Shown here one piece after another: positions 44,201 to 55,752 of a stretch of DNA of 64,000 nucleotides; the stretch's first letter is position 1, and the number at the start of each line of letters is the position of its first letter. A program made the position numbers and the translations under genes. The notes under the pieces are model-generated. The model searched no databases. It was not told the DNA's origin and saw nothing but the letters and a program-made list of their open reading frames with translations. The stretch is from NCBI GenBank assembly GCA_026119935.1, contig JALRMH010000007.1, positions 372,001 to 436,000 of the forward strand. Direction: 5' to 3'. The stretch is from Endothia cerciana. Taxonomy: Eukaryota; Ascomycota; Sordariomycetes; Diaporthales; Cryphonectriaceae.

Positions 44201-46055
44201 ACCCTTCTGTTTCCAAAGACGGCCGGGGCCGAGCCACCGTCAGCAAGAGCTCGTCGACCCTCAACCTGCGGACCGTCGCAATTCTACCTGTCACGGCGGG
44301 AGTGCCAGTCATAGACTTTGGACATCGTCTCATGACCGCACTCTCGCAGGTTGGAACTCGCAACGGCGCTACTTCCCTCAACCAGTCTGCCATTCTTAAC
44401 CACCTCGGCAAGCATGCTTTCAACAAGATGGGCAAGTTGAGGTTGTCTCAGTACCTAGCAGACCTGGAAGAAAAGTACGGTCTTGTTGTGTATGTGGCGG
44501 GTAAGTGTTGTCAATTTTCCTCGCCTCACCACCCCTTTCGTAATGATGAGAAATATCACAGTCCAAAGGCCTGTCAGCCTCTGATGGCCAATATTAACTC
44601 TAATTTTTTCCTGAACACATACCCAACTCTCACGTCCTCCTTCCGCACATCAACCTCACTGGGTGTGGTGCTGACAATGGCAACATATTAGATACCAGCG
44701 TCAACTCCCCGTGGACAGCGACTTGCATAACACAAGCCGACTGCATCCTCTTGGTCGGTCTGGCAGAGGGCTCACCTGAGATAGGAGAATATGAGCGTTT
44801 CATGCTGGGCCAGAAATCGACTGCGCGGAAGATCCTGGTAATGCTCCATGGTGAGCGGTACTCTGTATCGGGCATGACCAGGGCCTGGTTGAAGAACCGG
44901 GTATGGATCAATGGCGGACATTTCCATGTTCAGATGGACATCCGACCGCAGACCTTGCCTATCCATCCGCCAGCGAAGCGCTTTGGGCTGAACATCAAGG
45001 AGCGCGTGCAAATTCTGCAGGCCGAGATCCAGAAGTACACCTCAAGGAAAGTCCGGTACAGCCCCGTCTACTCGCCAGATGCGCCCTTCAAAGGAGACTT
45101 CCACCGCCTCGCCAGACGACTCTGTGGCAGGTCGGTTGGTCTTGTGCTGGGCGGCGGCGGTGCAAGAGGCATCGCGCATGTCGGCATCATTCGAGCGATG
45201 GAGGAAGCCGGGGTTCCAATCGATGTCGTTGGTGGAACCTCGATAGGCTCTTTCATCGGTGGTCTGTACGCACGACATGCGGACGTGGTGCCTATTTATG
45301 GCCTCGCGAAGAAGTTTGCCGGCCGAATGGCGAGTAAATGGAGGTTTGCACTTGACCTCACATATCCCTCGGCTTCCTACACGACTGGCCACGAATTCAA
45401 CCGCGGAATTTTCAAGATCTTCGAGAAGACGCAGATTGAGGACTTCTGGCTCGAGTTCTACTGCAATACCACAAACATCAGCAAGAGTCGGGCGGAAATC
45501 CACACCAGCGGATATGCATGGCGGTACATCCGAGCGTCTATGTCGCTGGCTGGTCTCCTTCCGCCTCTCTGCGATGAAGGCAGCATGCTGCTCGACGGCG
45601 GATACGTCGACAACTTGACGGTGTCGCACATGAAGTCCCTGGGGGTCGAGACGATCTTCGCAGTAGACGTTGGGTCGCTGGATGACGACGTGCCGCAGTC
45701 CTTCGGCGACACGCTCTCGGGCGCGTGGGCTTTCTGGAACAGATGGAACCCCTTCTCGTCCACGCCCAACCCGCCCACGTTGGCGGAGATCCAAGCGCGT
45801 CTAGCATATGTGTCGAGCGTTGACGCCCTGGAAAGGGCGAAGAACATGGAGGGTTGCATCTACATGCGCCCGCCCATCGACGACTACGGCACCCTGGACT
45901 TTGGGAAATTCGACGAGATCACGAAGGTTGGATACAGATTCGGGCAGGAGTTCCTGCAGCAGTTACGGGAGAAGGGCCTGCTGCCCCTCAAGGAGGAGAG
46001 GGAGGCCAAGGAGGCGCTGAGGAGGACTATGGCTCCGCGGAGAGCGAGTATTTGA
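41236..46055 (+). CDS. NTE1: Lysophospholipase NTE1 (neuropathy target esterase homologue)
   Basis: Exons 41236-41531, 41586-44500 and 44692-46055; introns of 54 nt (GTGCGT to GCTAG, branch GCTAAC) and 191 nt; 1524 aa. NTE1 is an ER-membrane phospholipase B that deacylates phosphatidylcholine to glycerophosphocholine. Two N-terminal hydrophobic segments flank the first intron, followed by YRYLNMYSRLPPEPQRKEPD and FHELTRSMQTRKLIAGE, landmarks of fungal NTE1. Cyclic-nucleotide-binding-like domains follow (for example CIVVDGLVEIF and GLYYVVDGFLDM) with Ser-rich insertions between them. The patatin domain has GGGGARG (about 1224), the nucleophile Ser1254 in GGTSIGS and Asp1372 in LLDGGYVDNL, so the catalytic dyad is intact. 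The start at 41236 is the first ATG in the frame; a TTG-led extension upstream is not used. Confidence 0.95.
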
Positions 46056-47249
46056 GCCAGTCGTCAAATTAATCAGAGAAAACAGCGATTCAGAGGGAGG
46101 TTTTTTTATGTCTTCTCGGTCCATCCTCTACGTGGTGCACGTGCTGTTGATCCCGCTTTCCCCTCTTACGACGCCGCTCCATATCTACCTGTCTGCGATT
46201 CTTCGGCACAGGATTCAAGTTTATGGAGGTGCGGGATGCGGCATGAGGTTGACGTCGGTGTGGTAGCACAAGGCAGGTCCCGAGACCAAGAATGCTCGCT
46301 CTCCACTGTCCACGTTGTGATATATGACTTGGGAGGGTCACATCAGATCGGGAACGCGGGAGATTCGTGCAGAAGCGCCCACATACCCAGTCGATCCCAC
46401 GCCGTCGTGGTCCCTGGTGATCGCCCACCCCATCAAAACGATGTGTCAAGAGAATTGAGCCTCGGAACACTACCAGCGGCCGCCTGAGGAATTTGGGTAC
46501 GTCATCTCACACCTCGCCGCCCCCCCCCCCCCTAACTGGCTCCCCTGCCAAGCCGGTCAACCACGAGGTTTCAGTGGCCCTTGGGCTGCTGGCTTGGGGG
46601 GGGGGGGGGGGTTTGGTCTGTGGGAGCACACCGCCATCCGTTCCCGCCCGTGACCTAAACCGCCCGGCCTGCCCCTTGCGCGCCATGTTCAGTGACATCA
46701 CCCTGTCTCGATCTCCCCACGCACCCCCGAGGCCAGATCGAGCGAATTGTAACCTGGGGCCGGGGCCTTTCTTCCCACTGAGGAACGATGTGCATACAGT
46801 CATACTGTTGCCGGTAGGAATGTCCCGATAGGATATGGGAGACCCCACGCTAGTACGGAATTCCCCCTGATATATGAGGGGAGGGTCATCCCGAGTGCCA
46901 GGCGCTGGGCTTGTTGGTGCTTGTTCCCCGGCATTGAAGGACGGATGCGGCCAGACAACCTTGGATACCATCGTATATCGTCAACTTGGCCTGGTTCGTT
47001 CTCATCTCGCTGCTCTCTCGCTCAAAGCCACTGAGCAGTCCACCTACCTGTCGTCTTGAACCTCTAGCTGTGCTTCTCGCCACCGGCGTCTAGGTGCACA
47101 AAACTCTCCAGGGAATCATCTTTTTCCTTCCCTGCTTTCCCGGAGACGGCGAGGTCTCTTGGATCTACGAGTTCCGCCTAGCGGGAAGGAAAGAAGAAGA
47201 AGAAGAACCACTCCCCATACCCACGGTAGATTCGACCGTTCACAAAGAG
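46056..47249. other. Spacer without recognised gene
   Basis: It holds the NTE1 3' flank, a C run near 46521-46532, a G run near 46598-46611 and the leader of the small membrane protein. Open frames lack motifs. Confidence 0.5.
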
Positions 47250-47885
47250 ATGCCCGCCCGCAGGTTCCTCCCGCCCGACCCGCGCCCCTCGAAGGCCCAC
47301 CCGGAACACCGGCGCCTGCGGAAAGAGCTCGAGAAGGAGCATGGCTACGAGTGGGTCCCGCCTGTAATCCTCGGCCTGATAGGGATCGGGCTCGCCTTCG
47401 ACATCACGAAGGATGTGGAGAGGGCGGAAGAGAGGAAGATCAGACAGGAGCAGGAGGAGGAGGACCTGAAGAAGCGGAGGCACGAGAAGGGGGACGGCCG
47501 GCATGGCCACCGGAGCAGGTCCCAGGGGGCCGACGACGAGGACTACGGCGGCGCGGAGGAGAGGGGCAGGCGCCGTAGCAGCAGGCGCAGGGAGACGCCT
47601 GATGATGCCGACAATAGGGCCAGGCAGAGAGATGGTGGCATGAGGGGGGCGGGCCTGCTGGAGAGGGGCCAGGGAGGGTTGGAACGCGACCGCGGTGCAG
47701 ACAGGGGCCGCAGGGATCTCGACTATGATGACCGTGGCGATGCGAGGAGGTATCACCGCGCGAGAGATGAGTCCCCCGCCTACGATTACGACTACGACTA
47801 TGACTACGACTACGCTCGTGGGCGAGGCGCGATGGACGATGACAGAAGGCGACCGCGGCCGAGGAGGCGATCGAGCGACTGGTAA
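47250..47885 (+). CDS. Small single-pass membrane protein with charged tail, unknown function
   Basis: Single exon, 211 aa from the ATG at 47250 (MPARRFLPPDPRPSKAHPEH). The open frame extends 52 codons upstream but begins in leader-like, low-complexity sequence, so the internal ATG is preferred. A charged helix RRLRKELEKEHGYEW leads into one hydrophobic segment PPVILGLIGIGLAFDI (about residues 41-58), then the KDVERAEERK helix and a tail very rich in Arg, Asp, Glu and Gly with RRSSRRRE and an alternating Tyr-Asp tract (YDYDYDYD). It resembles small Pezizomycotina membrane proteins with no characterised role. The tail is probably disordered. Confidence 0.7.
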   Translation: MPARRFLPPDPRPSKAHPEHRRLRKELEKEHGYEWVPPVILGLIGIGLAFDITKDVERAEERKIRQEQEEEDLKKRRHEKGDGRHGHRSRSQGADDEDYGGAEERGRRRSSRRRETPDDADNRARQRDGGMRGAGLLERGQGGLERDRGADRGRRDLDYDDRGDARRYHRARDESPAYDYDYDYDYDYARGRGAMDDDRRRPRPRRRSSDW

Positions 47886-48521
47886 ACAAAAAAACAAAAC
47901 AAAACAAAACAAAAAAAAACACCACCACCTATCTCCACCAACCTCTATGCCAAGTCACCCCCACGAAGCTCGCCACAAAAGCACCAACACGCTTCCTCTA
48001 CGATCTGGCAGTCGAGCACCCATATAAACGCCTCCGGTGCCGGATGGGAGTGGACGAAAACCCAGCCTCTCTTGATGTACACGCAAGTCTCGGAACGGAG
48101 CCGCCGCAGTTGGTTTTTGTGGTCAGGGATTGGTTCATCACCGCAGATGTTATTGCTCGGCCAGCTACCAGTGACTGGAAAACGCGGCTCGACTGTTTCC
48201 TATAGCTGGGTGCAGACCGTTGGTGGTGGTGGCCGGCTAGCGGTGGGAAGGGGTTGAGTTCGAACGACGGCTGGTCTCGAGACTCCAGGGCCAGCAGGGC
48301 TACAAAAATAGGTATGAGATCGGGTGAAATGGGCCTCGAGGGCGAAACCTAGTGTCGGGGAGCGGTGCCTTATTCTGTTTTGCTCTGTATACGAGGCGTT
48401 TTGACGGAAAGGGAGCGTATACACGCGGTAGCATCATATTATACCAAGAAACGAATGCTCATGATTTAACGAATATCAAGACTGGTTGGTTGATCCCTTA
48501 CCGCTCCACCGCTTCATCTAT
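47886..48521. other. Convergent intergenic region
   Basis: An A-rich stretch (47884-47920, AAAACAAAACAAAAC-like) directly follows the stop of the small membrane protein, as in poly(A) regions. Nothing else is recognised. Confidence 0.5.
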
Positions 48522-50292
48522 CTATGCCTCCTTGGCGATCCTCTCCGCCGTCTCCAGTATCAGCTCAAATGCCGCCCTCACGTGGCTCTCCTCCGTCAGC
48601 CTGTTCGCCGTCATGACCCGGATCGCGAACTTGCCCTCCAGCACGGTGCCCGTCACCCAGATCCGCCCCGTCCTGTTGACCTCCTCGTGCAGCCTCCTGG
48701 TGCGCGCGTTCGCCTGCTCCGCGTCCCCGCCGCCGCCGCCCACCATCCGGAACACGGTGAGCGCGTACGCCGGGCCCGTCAGGATCTCGAACAGGTCGCG
48801 CCGCCCCGCCAGCCAGCCCGCGAACGCCTCCCCCGTCGCGACGCCCCTGCGGACGTACGCCTGCAGCCCGCGCACGCCGTAGCTGCGCAGCACGAACCAC
48901 ACCTTGAGGCTCCGGAACCGCCGGCCCAGGGGGATCTGCCAGTTGCGGTAGTCCGTCACCAGCCCGCCGTCGCTGTACGCGTTGCGGTACACGTGCAGCT
49001 CGGCGCCCATGGCGGCCTCGAGCCAGCGCCGGTCCGCGACCCAGAGGCACGACGCGTCGAAGTTGGTCAGCAGCCACTTGTGCATGTTGACGTTGAACGA
49101 GTAGAAGTGGCGCAGGTGGTGCACGCCCACCGCGGCCTGGGCCTCGGGCGTGACCAGCGCGGCGCCCGCGTACGCGGCGTCGACGTGCACCCAGACCTCG
49201 CCCTTCTTCCGGGCGGGGACGTCGCCGCCGTCGCCGCCGCCGCCGCCGCCACCACCACCACCCACATCCCCGGCGCCGTGGCCGTTGGCGCTGGTGCTCC
49301 CGCTCGCGGCCGCAGCAGCAGCAGCCGCGGCGGGCGTCGGGGCGTCGGGGAAGTCGGCGCTCCACTCCGCCAGCGCCTCGACGATGGCGCCCATGTCGTC
49401 CACCGCACACGTGTCGGTCGTCCCCAGCGCGGCGGTGAGGAAGAAGGGCTCCCAGCCCCGGGCCCTGCACCGCCCCAGCGCGGCCCGCAGCGCGGCGCCC
49501 GTCATGGCGAAGCCCGACGCGGCGCCCGCCGGCACCTCGAGGTACCGCACCCCGAGGATCTTGGCGGCCTTCCTCGTGCTGCTGTGGCACGCGGCGCTGC
49601 CGAGCGCGACCAGCCTGCTCCTCTTCCTCATCAGCAGGTCCCCGTACTCCTCGTCCTCGTACTCGTCCTCGTCGGCCTCGCCCTGCGCGGAGGGCCGCGG
49701 CCGCCGCGGCGGGAGCGTCTCGCGGAGGTACTTGTCCCGCGCGGCGACCATGGCCGTCAGGACGGCCTCGCTCGCCGTGCCCTGGATGACGCCGCCGCCC
49801 CTCGTGGGCCCCGTCGACAGGTAGATGGCGGGAAGGCCCAGGATGCGGCACAGCCAGTCCAGCACGATGGTCTCGAGCTCGGTGACGGCGGGCGAGCAGA
49901 CCCAGTTGAAGCACGCGCCAGCGAAGGCGGCCGAGTACAGCTCGCCCAGGATGGACGGGTACGAGGCCGGGCAGGGGAAGAAGGCGAAGAAGTTGGGCGA
50001 CTGCCAGTGCGTGAGCCCGGGGACGATCCTAGTGTCGATGTCCCGCCGGATCGCCTCCCACGGCTCGCCGTCCTGCGGGGCGGCCGCGGGCAGGACCCTG
50101 CGCAGGTAGCCCGGCTCGACCTGCGACACGACGCCGTGGTCGGTGATGTTCTCGTAGTAGTCGACAACTGGAGGGGCCCCTGTCTTCAGCTGGGAACCCC
50201 TTGGGACATGCTCGGGGGGGGGGGTAGGGGGAGGGGGGCCTACTGTGGTCGATTGAGGCCTTGGCGGCGTCCTTGAACTCCTGGGTATCCAT
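48522..50292 (-). CDS. Pyridoxal-phosphate group II decarboxylase (aromatic-L-amino-acid/tyrosine type)
   Basis: Exons on the minus strand 50292-50244 and 50167-48522 with a 76-nt intron (GTAGGC to CTCCAG), 564 aa. The exons join as MDTQEFKDAAKASIDHI then VDYYENITDHGVVSQVEPGY, matching the family's N-terminus. Group II decarboxylases remove CO2 from aromatic or related amino acids using PLP. Visible residues are HWQSPNFFAFFP, the cofactor-stacking His211 in ACHSS, Asp346 in HVDAAYAG and the Schiff-base Lys380 in NVNMHKWLLTNFD. A low-complexity Ala/Gly insertion (about residues 293-338, runs of Ala and Gly) and an acidic insertion DEDEYEDEEYGD lengthen this copy relative to the usual 480-520 aa. 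The substrate (tyrosine, DOPA or tryptophan) cannot be told from sequence. Confidence 0.92.
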
Positions 50293-51180
50293 CTTGCTAG
50301 TCCTCGTCGCCGCTGGGCCTGGGACCGGCAGCACCTGTAGGTGAGGGTATGTACCGAACAGCCTGGCCAACAGAAGGGTACTCAGAATGAACGACGGCGG
50401 CCCCGGACCATCTACCGAGCAGAGGGTCGACAAGCACAATGGGGATATCGATGCGTGAGGAGGGCCCGGACGCACAGAGAGGGTCAGCAACCTCGGGTGG
50501 TGGACCCGGGCCCTGTTGCCGGGATTTCAACGGCGCGGGGCGAGGGGGGTTGGCCCATGAAGGGCTCCACTGGTGATCGGGTCTACCAGCGGCCGTTGGT
50601 CCTGCTTGGCGTTCTCCAGGATGAGGCGATAACTATCTGATGATGGGGGAGGCCTCGTCGCCTGTACTTTCCACGCCATGGACGGAGTGTGTACGGTGAG
50701 GTCTCGCGACTGAGCGGGTCAGATGTGCAAGATGTCGGCTGGCGGACATGAGTACGACATTATGACTGACCGGCCCCATCACGGAAATACTAACGGATGG
50801 CACCTCCGCCTCAGCCCCGACGAGACGAGCCCAGCAGGTAATCATAGAGTGAGTCCATTAGAGACTATAGTTATACGAGAGGTATTCCAACTTTGTACAT
50901 CGTAACCGGCTGTCATATCTAGATTATCAACAAGGGCGGGCCCATCCACCGGACACATCGTCAGGCCCCCCCCCCCCCCCAAATAGACACACCATGGGTC
51001 GGTCGGTCGGTCAGTCGGTCGGTCGGTCCTCCCATTGTGACGCCATCCGAGTTGTAAAAGCCCAATGCCCAAAAGTCCTGCGCCGGTATCGATGCAATTG
51101 AAATTTCCCCGTTCGTTCCCCCAGCCGCCCCCTCGCTCGTGCAGTATTCTCTCTCGACCCGTCAGGTCCATCATGGCTGC
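50293..51180. other. Intergenic region with a (GGTC)n repeat
   Basis: It carries the promoter side of the decarboxylase and the 3' flank of the TM9SF gene. A C run (50968-50980) is followed by a GGTC tetramer repeat. No gene is supported. Confidence 0.5.
50997..51028. repeat. (GGTC)n tetramer repeat
   Basis: About seven to eight GGTC units with one GGTC-to-AGTC variant, in non-coding DNA. Confidence 0.8.
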
Positions 51181-53514
51181 TCAGTCCGCCTTGATGGCTC
51201 TGTGTATTTTGTGTTTTTCGGGTCAGCGCTCTGGTCTATATCTTATATCCCAGGCCCTCCTGCGACGTTGGAGAAACTTACCCGTATATCCTCCTCACAA
51301 AGGCATACGCGCTCAGGAAGCCGACCGTCCCCGTCAGCAGGCCGTACACCAAGCAGGCCATGAAGCTGTACGCGAAGAACAGCACCGAGCTGACGAGGCC
51401 CGCGATGTGCAGCTTGGCGAAGTAGTACCAGATGCAGTACATAAAGACCCAGACCGAGCTGGCGCCGCCGACCAGGAACGACTGCCACCACCACTGGTAG
51501 TTCTCACCGCACAGCTGGATGTAGATGGTCACCACGGTGGTCTCGGCGACCGTGACGATCAGGATGAGGGAGACGACGGAGAGGAAGCCGAAGACGTAGT
51601 AGTAGCCGCTCTTGTCCTGCCAGACGGACTGGAAGACGAACAGGAGCTCGATGAAGATGACGGCGAAGGGTATCAGGCCGGCGAGCAGGACGGACCGCGT
51701 CCGCCTGATGTACCAGACCTGCTGTGGGATCTGCCGCGGGGCCATGCTGGTCTTGGTCGGGTGCTCCCAAGCACCCCCGCGGACGTAGCCGTAGCGGGAG
51801 CCGACGTGGACGAGCGGCAGCTGGATGAAGAGCCAGATGAACAGGATGGCGATCAGCGTGCCGAAGGGTATGGCGGTGCTCGAGGCCTGCGCCCAGACGA
51901 ACAGGTTCAGGATGAAGATCAGGCCGAAGGCCAAGCCGGGGAAGAGCACCGCCGTCACGAGGGCGTTCCTGACGAAATCCTGCCCGCCAAAGGTCCTGTA
52001 CACCCTGGCCGAGTAGTATCCGGAGAACAGGCCGGCGAGGACGAACAGGCCGAGGCCGAAGCTGATGAACCCGCCCCGCAGGCTGGGGTTCAGGATGCCC
52101 AGGGCACTCAGGGCCACGAGCCCCACGGCCATGAACAGCAGCTGCATGCCGGACCCGACCAGAGGGGCCAGGATCCAGCCAGAGCCGGGCGCCCTGAACA
52201 CATCAGCGTGCAGCAGCTTCCAGCCCGTCACGTCCTCCAGCGCATCGTCGTCCGGGTAGCCATCCGCGCCGTTGTCGGCCTCGCCGCCCTGGTCCAGCAG
52301 CCCGGGCGCCTTCTCGGACGGCCTCGGCGACCTCGGCCCGCCCGCCTTCCTGAGCCTGAGCTTGCCCTCCTCGGCACGGGCCTCCTTGTATGCCTTGATG
52401 TCGGTCCGGACGGTCTTCGCGAGGATCATGAGGACGATGCCGGTGAGCAGGCCGCAGATGATGAAGGAGTTGACAATGGCAAGCCAGTGGATCCGGGACC
52501 CCTCCTCCTGGTTCACGAAATACAGGTCCCACCTCCTGTCCCACTCGACCGTGCTGTCCTCGCGGAAATAGACCGAGTAGGTGAACGGGATGGTCGCCCT
52601 CGCGTCGTCGTCCAGGCCCTCCAGGTCGATCTCCGGCTGGTACGAGGACTGCGACCAGAGCTCGCTGACGGCGTCCCTGAGGGTCTCGTTGGGGGGCATG
52701 TACAGCTCGAAGCCCTGCTCGACGTTCTGCAGGTCCGCGGGGCACCCGTCCTTGTTCCTCCTGTTGGCCGGCCCGACGCTCTTCGGGTAGACCTCGAAGC
52801 CGACGATGACCTTGTCGCCCCTCCCGCCCGCCTTGCCCGGCGCGTCCCGGTACCGGATCACGATGGTGTGGTGGTTGTTGAGGAAGTGGCGGGGCTTGCC
52901 GGACGAGGTGTCCGTGAACCCCAGCTTGAACCCGGCGGCGTAGTACTTGCGCGTCTTGTCGACCGTGACGAAGCTGGTCGCACCGGGCAGGTTGTCGACG
53001 ATCCACTCCACGACGTACCCGTCGCGGACAAGGTCTCGGGCCCACCTCATGTCCCGCCTGCTGACCTCCCGGTTGCACAGCAGCTTGCACTCCTGGTCCC
53101 TCGGCATGGAGAGCTCGAGGTCGGAGATGACGATGCGGTCGCCGCGGAGGACCTCGCCCAGGTTGAGCGAGATGCTCTGTCCGGAGAAGAGGCCGGCGCC
53201 GGGGTGGTGGTGGCCCGTAGGGGGGCAGACGAAGGGGAGGTCGTTGTAGGCATACTGCAGCTGCGTGTTGTCCGAGTATGCCTTGTTGACCATCAGGGGT
53301 ATCGGCTCGTTCTGGCGGTACGACCTGATGGACCATCCTGGGGGGGCAACACCGGATACGTCAGACGTCGTGCCGTGGAGAGACACTAGGAGCTGGGCGT
53401 GGCCACCGCATTGACACGTATCGACTCACCGGGGATGTAGAATGCCCGCGCCTGACACCAGAGGAGCGTCCAGAGCAATGCCCCGAGCACGACGGGACCC
53501 GCTGTTGCTGCCAT
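51181..53514 (-). CDS. Transmembrane 9 superfamily (EMP70/TMN) endomembrane protein
   Basis: Exons on the minus strand 53514-53430, 53337-51282 and 51199-51181; introns 92 and 82 nt; 719 aa. The short last exon completes RRIYGAIKAD, a typical EMP70-family end. Proteins of this family (TM9SF; Emp70/Tmn in yeast) work in Golgi and endosome sorting and cargo handling. The N-terminus is a signal peptide (MAATAGPVVLGALLWTLLWC), then FYIPGWSIRSY. The large lumenal domain ends at SRIHWLAIVNSFIICGLLTG, the first of nine membrane spans; later landmarks are GWKLLHADVFR, LCGENYQWWWQSFL and FMACLVYGLLTGTVGFLSAY. The final residues KAD replace the usual C-terminal Lys/Asp-containing retrieval tail (KxD). 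A longer open frame upstream of 53514 is not favoured because the signal peptide starts here. Confidence 0.94.
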
Positions 53515-54365
53515 CGCGCCGGCGCCGGCGCTCCTTTTCTTGCAAGGACACGACCTCACAGCACCATATACGGGGAGGACGGACACGGCTGTGCGGTCCG
53601 ACAAGGAGGAGGCGGCGAGGTCGAGGCCCAAGAGAGGGAGGTTCGCCCCGGGGTGTGTCCGCGATAGCAAGCAGCACGGTTCGGAGGGAGTAGTCCCGAA
53701 GAGGCGCCGCCGCGTTGCGCCCGTTCGTGTGTCGAGCGCAGGGCGTGCCGCAGGACGCGCAACCCGAAACAATCGCTGCGGGCGACGTTGGGAGGTGGAT
53801 GCGCAGTATATGGATGGGGTCCGAGGGTGAAAAAAGCTACAGTAACAGCCAGGAATTAGGATGTCGGCGAAGGTTAGAGTCCCTCGCGCGGCCAGTCGCC
53901 CTCCCCCGGATCAGGGTCAATTCCCCAGTGGGATGATGCAGCGCGTTAATCCCGACAAGGCCGGACAGGCAGGCAGGCGGAAAGGCAGAAGGCAGAGGGC
54001 GGCAGGGCGGGCAGGGTTTGGGCTTGCTTTTGCTAACGAGCGTAACTGGGCCGGAGACCCGACGAGAAGTGGTGGGATGATGAGCCGCTGCTGGTCCGTT
54101 GCACCGCGCTGGCGGGGTGGGAGGGAAGCTTCGTTTGAAGGCCGGACGGATATCGGACGAGGCCTTGTCGAATTTTCTATCCAGTCGCCGGCGGTGGTGG
54201 TGGTGGTGGTTGTGGATATGAGCAAGAATCCAGCGCAGACCAGATGAAAAAAAGAAGGCGACCTCCGCTCTTTTGTCTTCAGCAGTTCAGCACACAAGGG
54301 TCCTCCAGCACGAGACCAGAACGGGAAATGGAACGCAGACGCTTGGGAGGAACGCTGAAAGGAGA

Positions 54366-54393
54366 GGAGGAGGAGGAGGAGGAGGAGGAGGAG
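54366..54393. repeat. (GGA)n microsatellite
   Basis: About nine GGA units upstream of the TM9SF gene on the template-opposite strand. Confidence 0.85.
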
Positions 54394-54464
54394 GTGGCGT
54401 GAGCGAGTGAGTGCTGGGAGGGTGGGAAGGGGGGGGGGGAAGAGATAGAGAGGGCTTCATACAG

Positions 54465-54468
54465 ACAC

Positions 54469-54511
<43 letters not shown>
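54465..54511. repeat. (CA)n microsatellite
   Basis: More than 20 CA dinucleotides with a single GC interruption near 54472. Confidence 0.9.
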
Positions 54512-55431
54512 ACACCAGGGAACAGGATAAGAATCCCCATACCCAGCCCATGCTGCAGGCCCATGCTGCTGTTCCCACGCCCCCCAGGCCCTGGATGGCA
54601 TCCCTATTGGCCAGGCCTCCCCCCCCCCCCAACCCATCTTATAGTGCAGAGGGCCGGGGCCTGTCTATACCTGCATTAGGGCGTCGCAACGGCTGTGTGC
54701 CATAGTATAAGCTTGTACCTTATCAGGCGGACCCTCCACCTCCTTCTCCCCCACCCCACCCCTGAGAGATGGGATCGATCGCATCTCAACAGCCTACCTT
54801 CACGTCTATAGATGTTGACCCTCCCCTCTCATATGCCCTCCCTCTGAAGGGGACGGGGGCGTCAAGCCCTGTCCGGCACTCCATGCCCGGTGGCACGGTA
54901 TATATATATATCTGCTGTTCCCTAGGCGGGTCTCGAACAGTATGCAATGCACCCGATCGGTAGGTACTGTAAATCATGAAGAAAAGGTATCCGCCCGCCC
55001 GCATATCTCCACACTCATCTCAGCTCCGCGGACAGACACCCGACTTGAATTATGTACACCAGGCGTCGTGCCCGGCCCGGGAAAGGGGGAGCCTCCTCGA
55101 CGACCATCGGCCATGCAGGAGAAGAAGGCCCCGCGGGTGAAGAGAGCCCTGCAGGCCCCGTCCCGCGCACGGGGTGGCCTTCCGCGCGGCTTGAGGCTGG
55201 GCCCTCGGCACCACGACCGCGGGGATCCCGTCGCAAGTAATCATGATGAGGAGCGGGAGCAGCAGGTGCGGGGGACATTGCTGCGGCGGCTGTGCTCCTT
55301 GGGCCCAGGTTCCGCTTCGGCCTCCACAGCTGAGCGTCGTCGATGCGTTGCGGAGAGGACAGGTGGGTTCCGCACGCATCCGATGTTGGTGGCCAGGTGC
55401 CACTATAATGCTGTGGCATGCCATTTCTGGT

Positions 55432-55550
55432 ACATACGACCACAGGTAGTGGAGAACTTGGGATCCCGTCTGCTCTCCCCTAAATAAGCCACTAACCGCT
55501 GGATTAGTAGTTAAGTGGGTGACCATTAGCGAATACCCGGTGTTGTATGT
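55432..55550 (+). rRNA. 5S rRNA gene copy, diverged (likely pseudogene or variant type)
   Basis: The 119 bp start with ACATACGACCA and end with TGTTGTATGT followed by a T5 run, the beginning and end of Pezizomycotina 5S rRNA. Between them are GGGATCCCGTC, GCTCTCCC, AAGCCACTAA, TAGTAGTT, GGGTGACCA and AGCGAATACC, in the correct order and spacing for helices I-V and the internal Pol III control region. The two ends can pair (ACATACGAC with TGTTGTATGT). Compared with the usual fungal pattern, several changes are C-to-T or G-to-A (for example in the region TTAAGTGGGTGACCATTAG, normally TTGGGT and CCACC/CCAGC). Dispersed single 5S genes are normal in filamentous ascomycetes. A weak or dead copy is likely, but a variant type is possible. 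Confidence 0.85.
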
Positions 55551-55555
55551 TTTTG
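55551..55555 (+). terminator. Pol III T-run terminator after the 5S-like gene
   Basis: Five T residues directly follow the 5S end, the usual Pol III stop signal. Confidence 0.6.
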
Positions 55556-55640
55556 CCAATCCTTTTTATAATTTTTTTTTTTTTTTTTTCTTCCTCTTTC
55601 CATTTTTCTAATTTGAATTTTTTTTTTTTCAGAGTTTCCT

Positions 55641-55752
55641 TTCTCTTTTTCTTCCCTTCTCTTTTTCTTCCCTTCTCTTTTTCTTCCCTTCTCTTTTTCT
55701 TCCCTTCTCTTTTTCTTCCCTTCTCTTTTTCTTCCCTTCTCTTTTTCTTCCC
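55641..55752. repeat. 16-bp polypyrimidine minisatellite, seven tandem units
   Basis: The unit TTCTCTTTTTCTTCCC is repeated seven times in perfect register, then a degenerate partial unit. The surrounding 55569-55800 is almost purely pyrimidine on the plus strand. Such tracts can adopt triplex-type structures. Confidence 0.9.

Noticed and set aside
48486..50276. 596-codon plus-strand ORF opposite the decarboxylase
   Set aside because: Antisense shadow caused by strong GC3 bias; the minus-strand frame carries all PLP motifs.
51065..53389. 774-codon plus-strand ORF opposite the TM9SF gene
   Set aside because: It is the antisense shadow of a GC-rich gene, is rich in Asp/Glu/Val/Arg repeats and has no motif; the minus strand has full family structure and splice sites.
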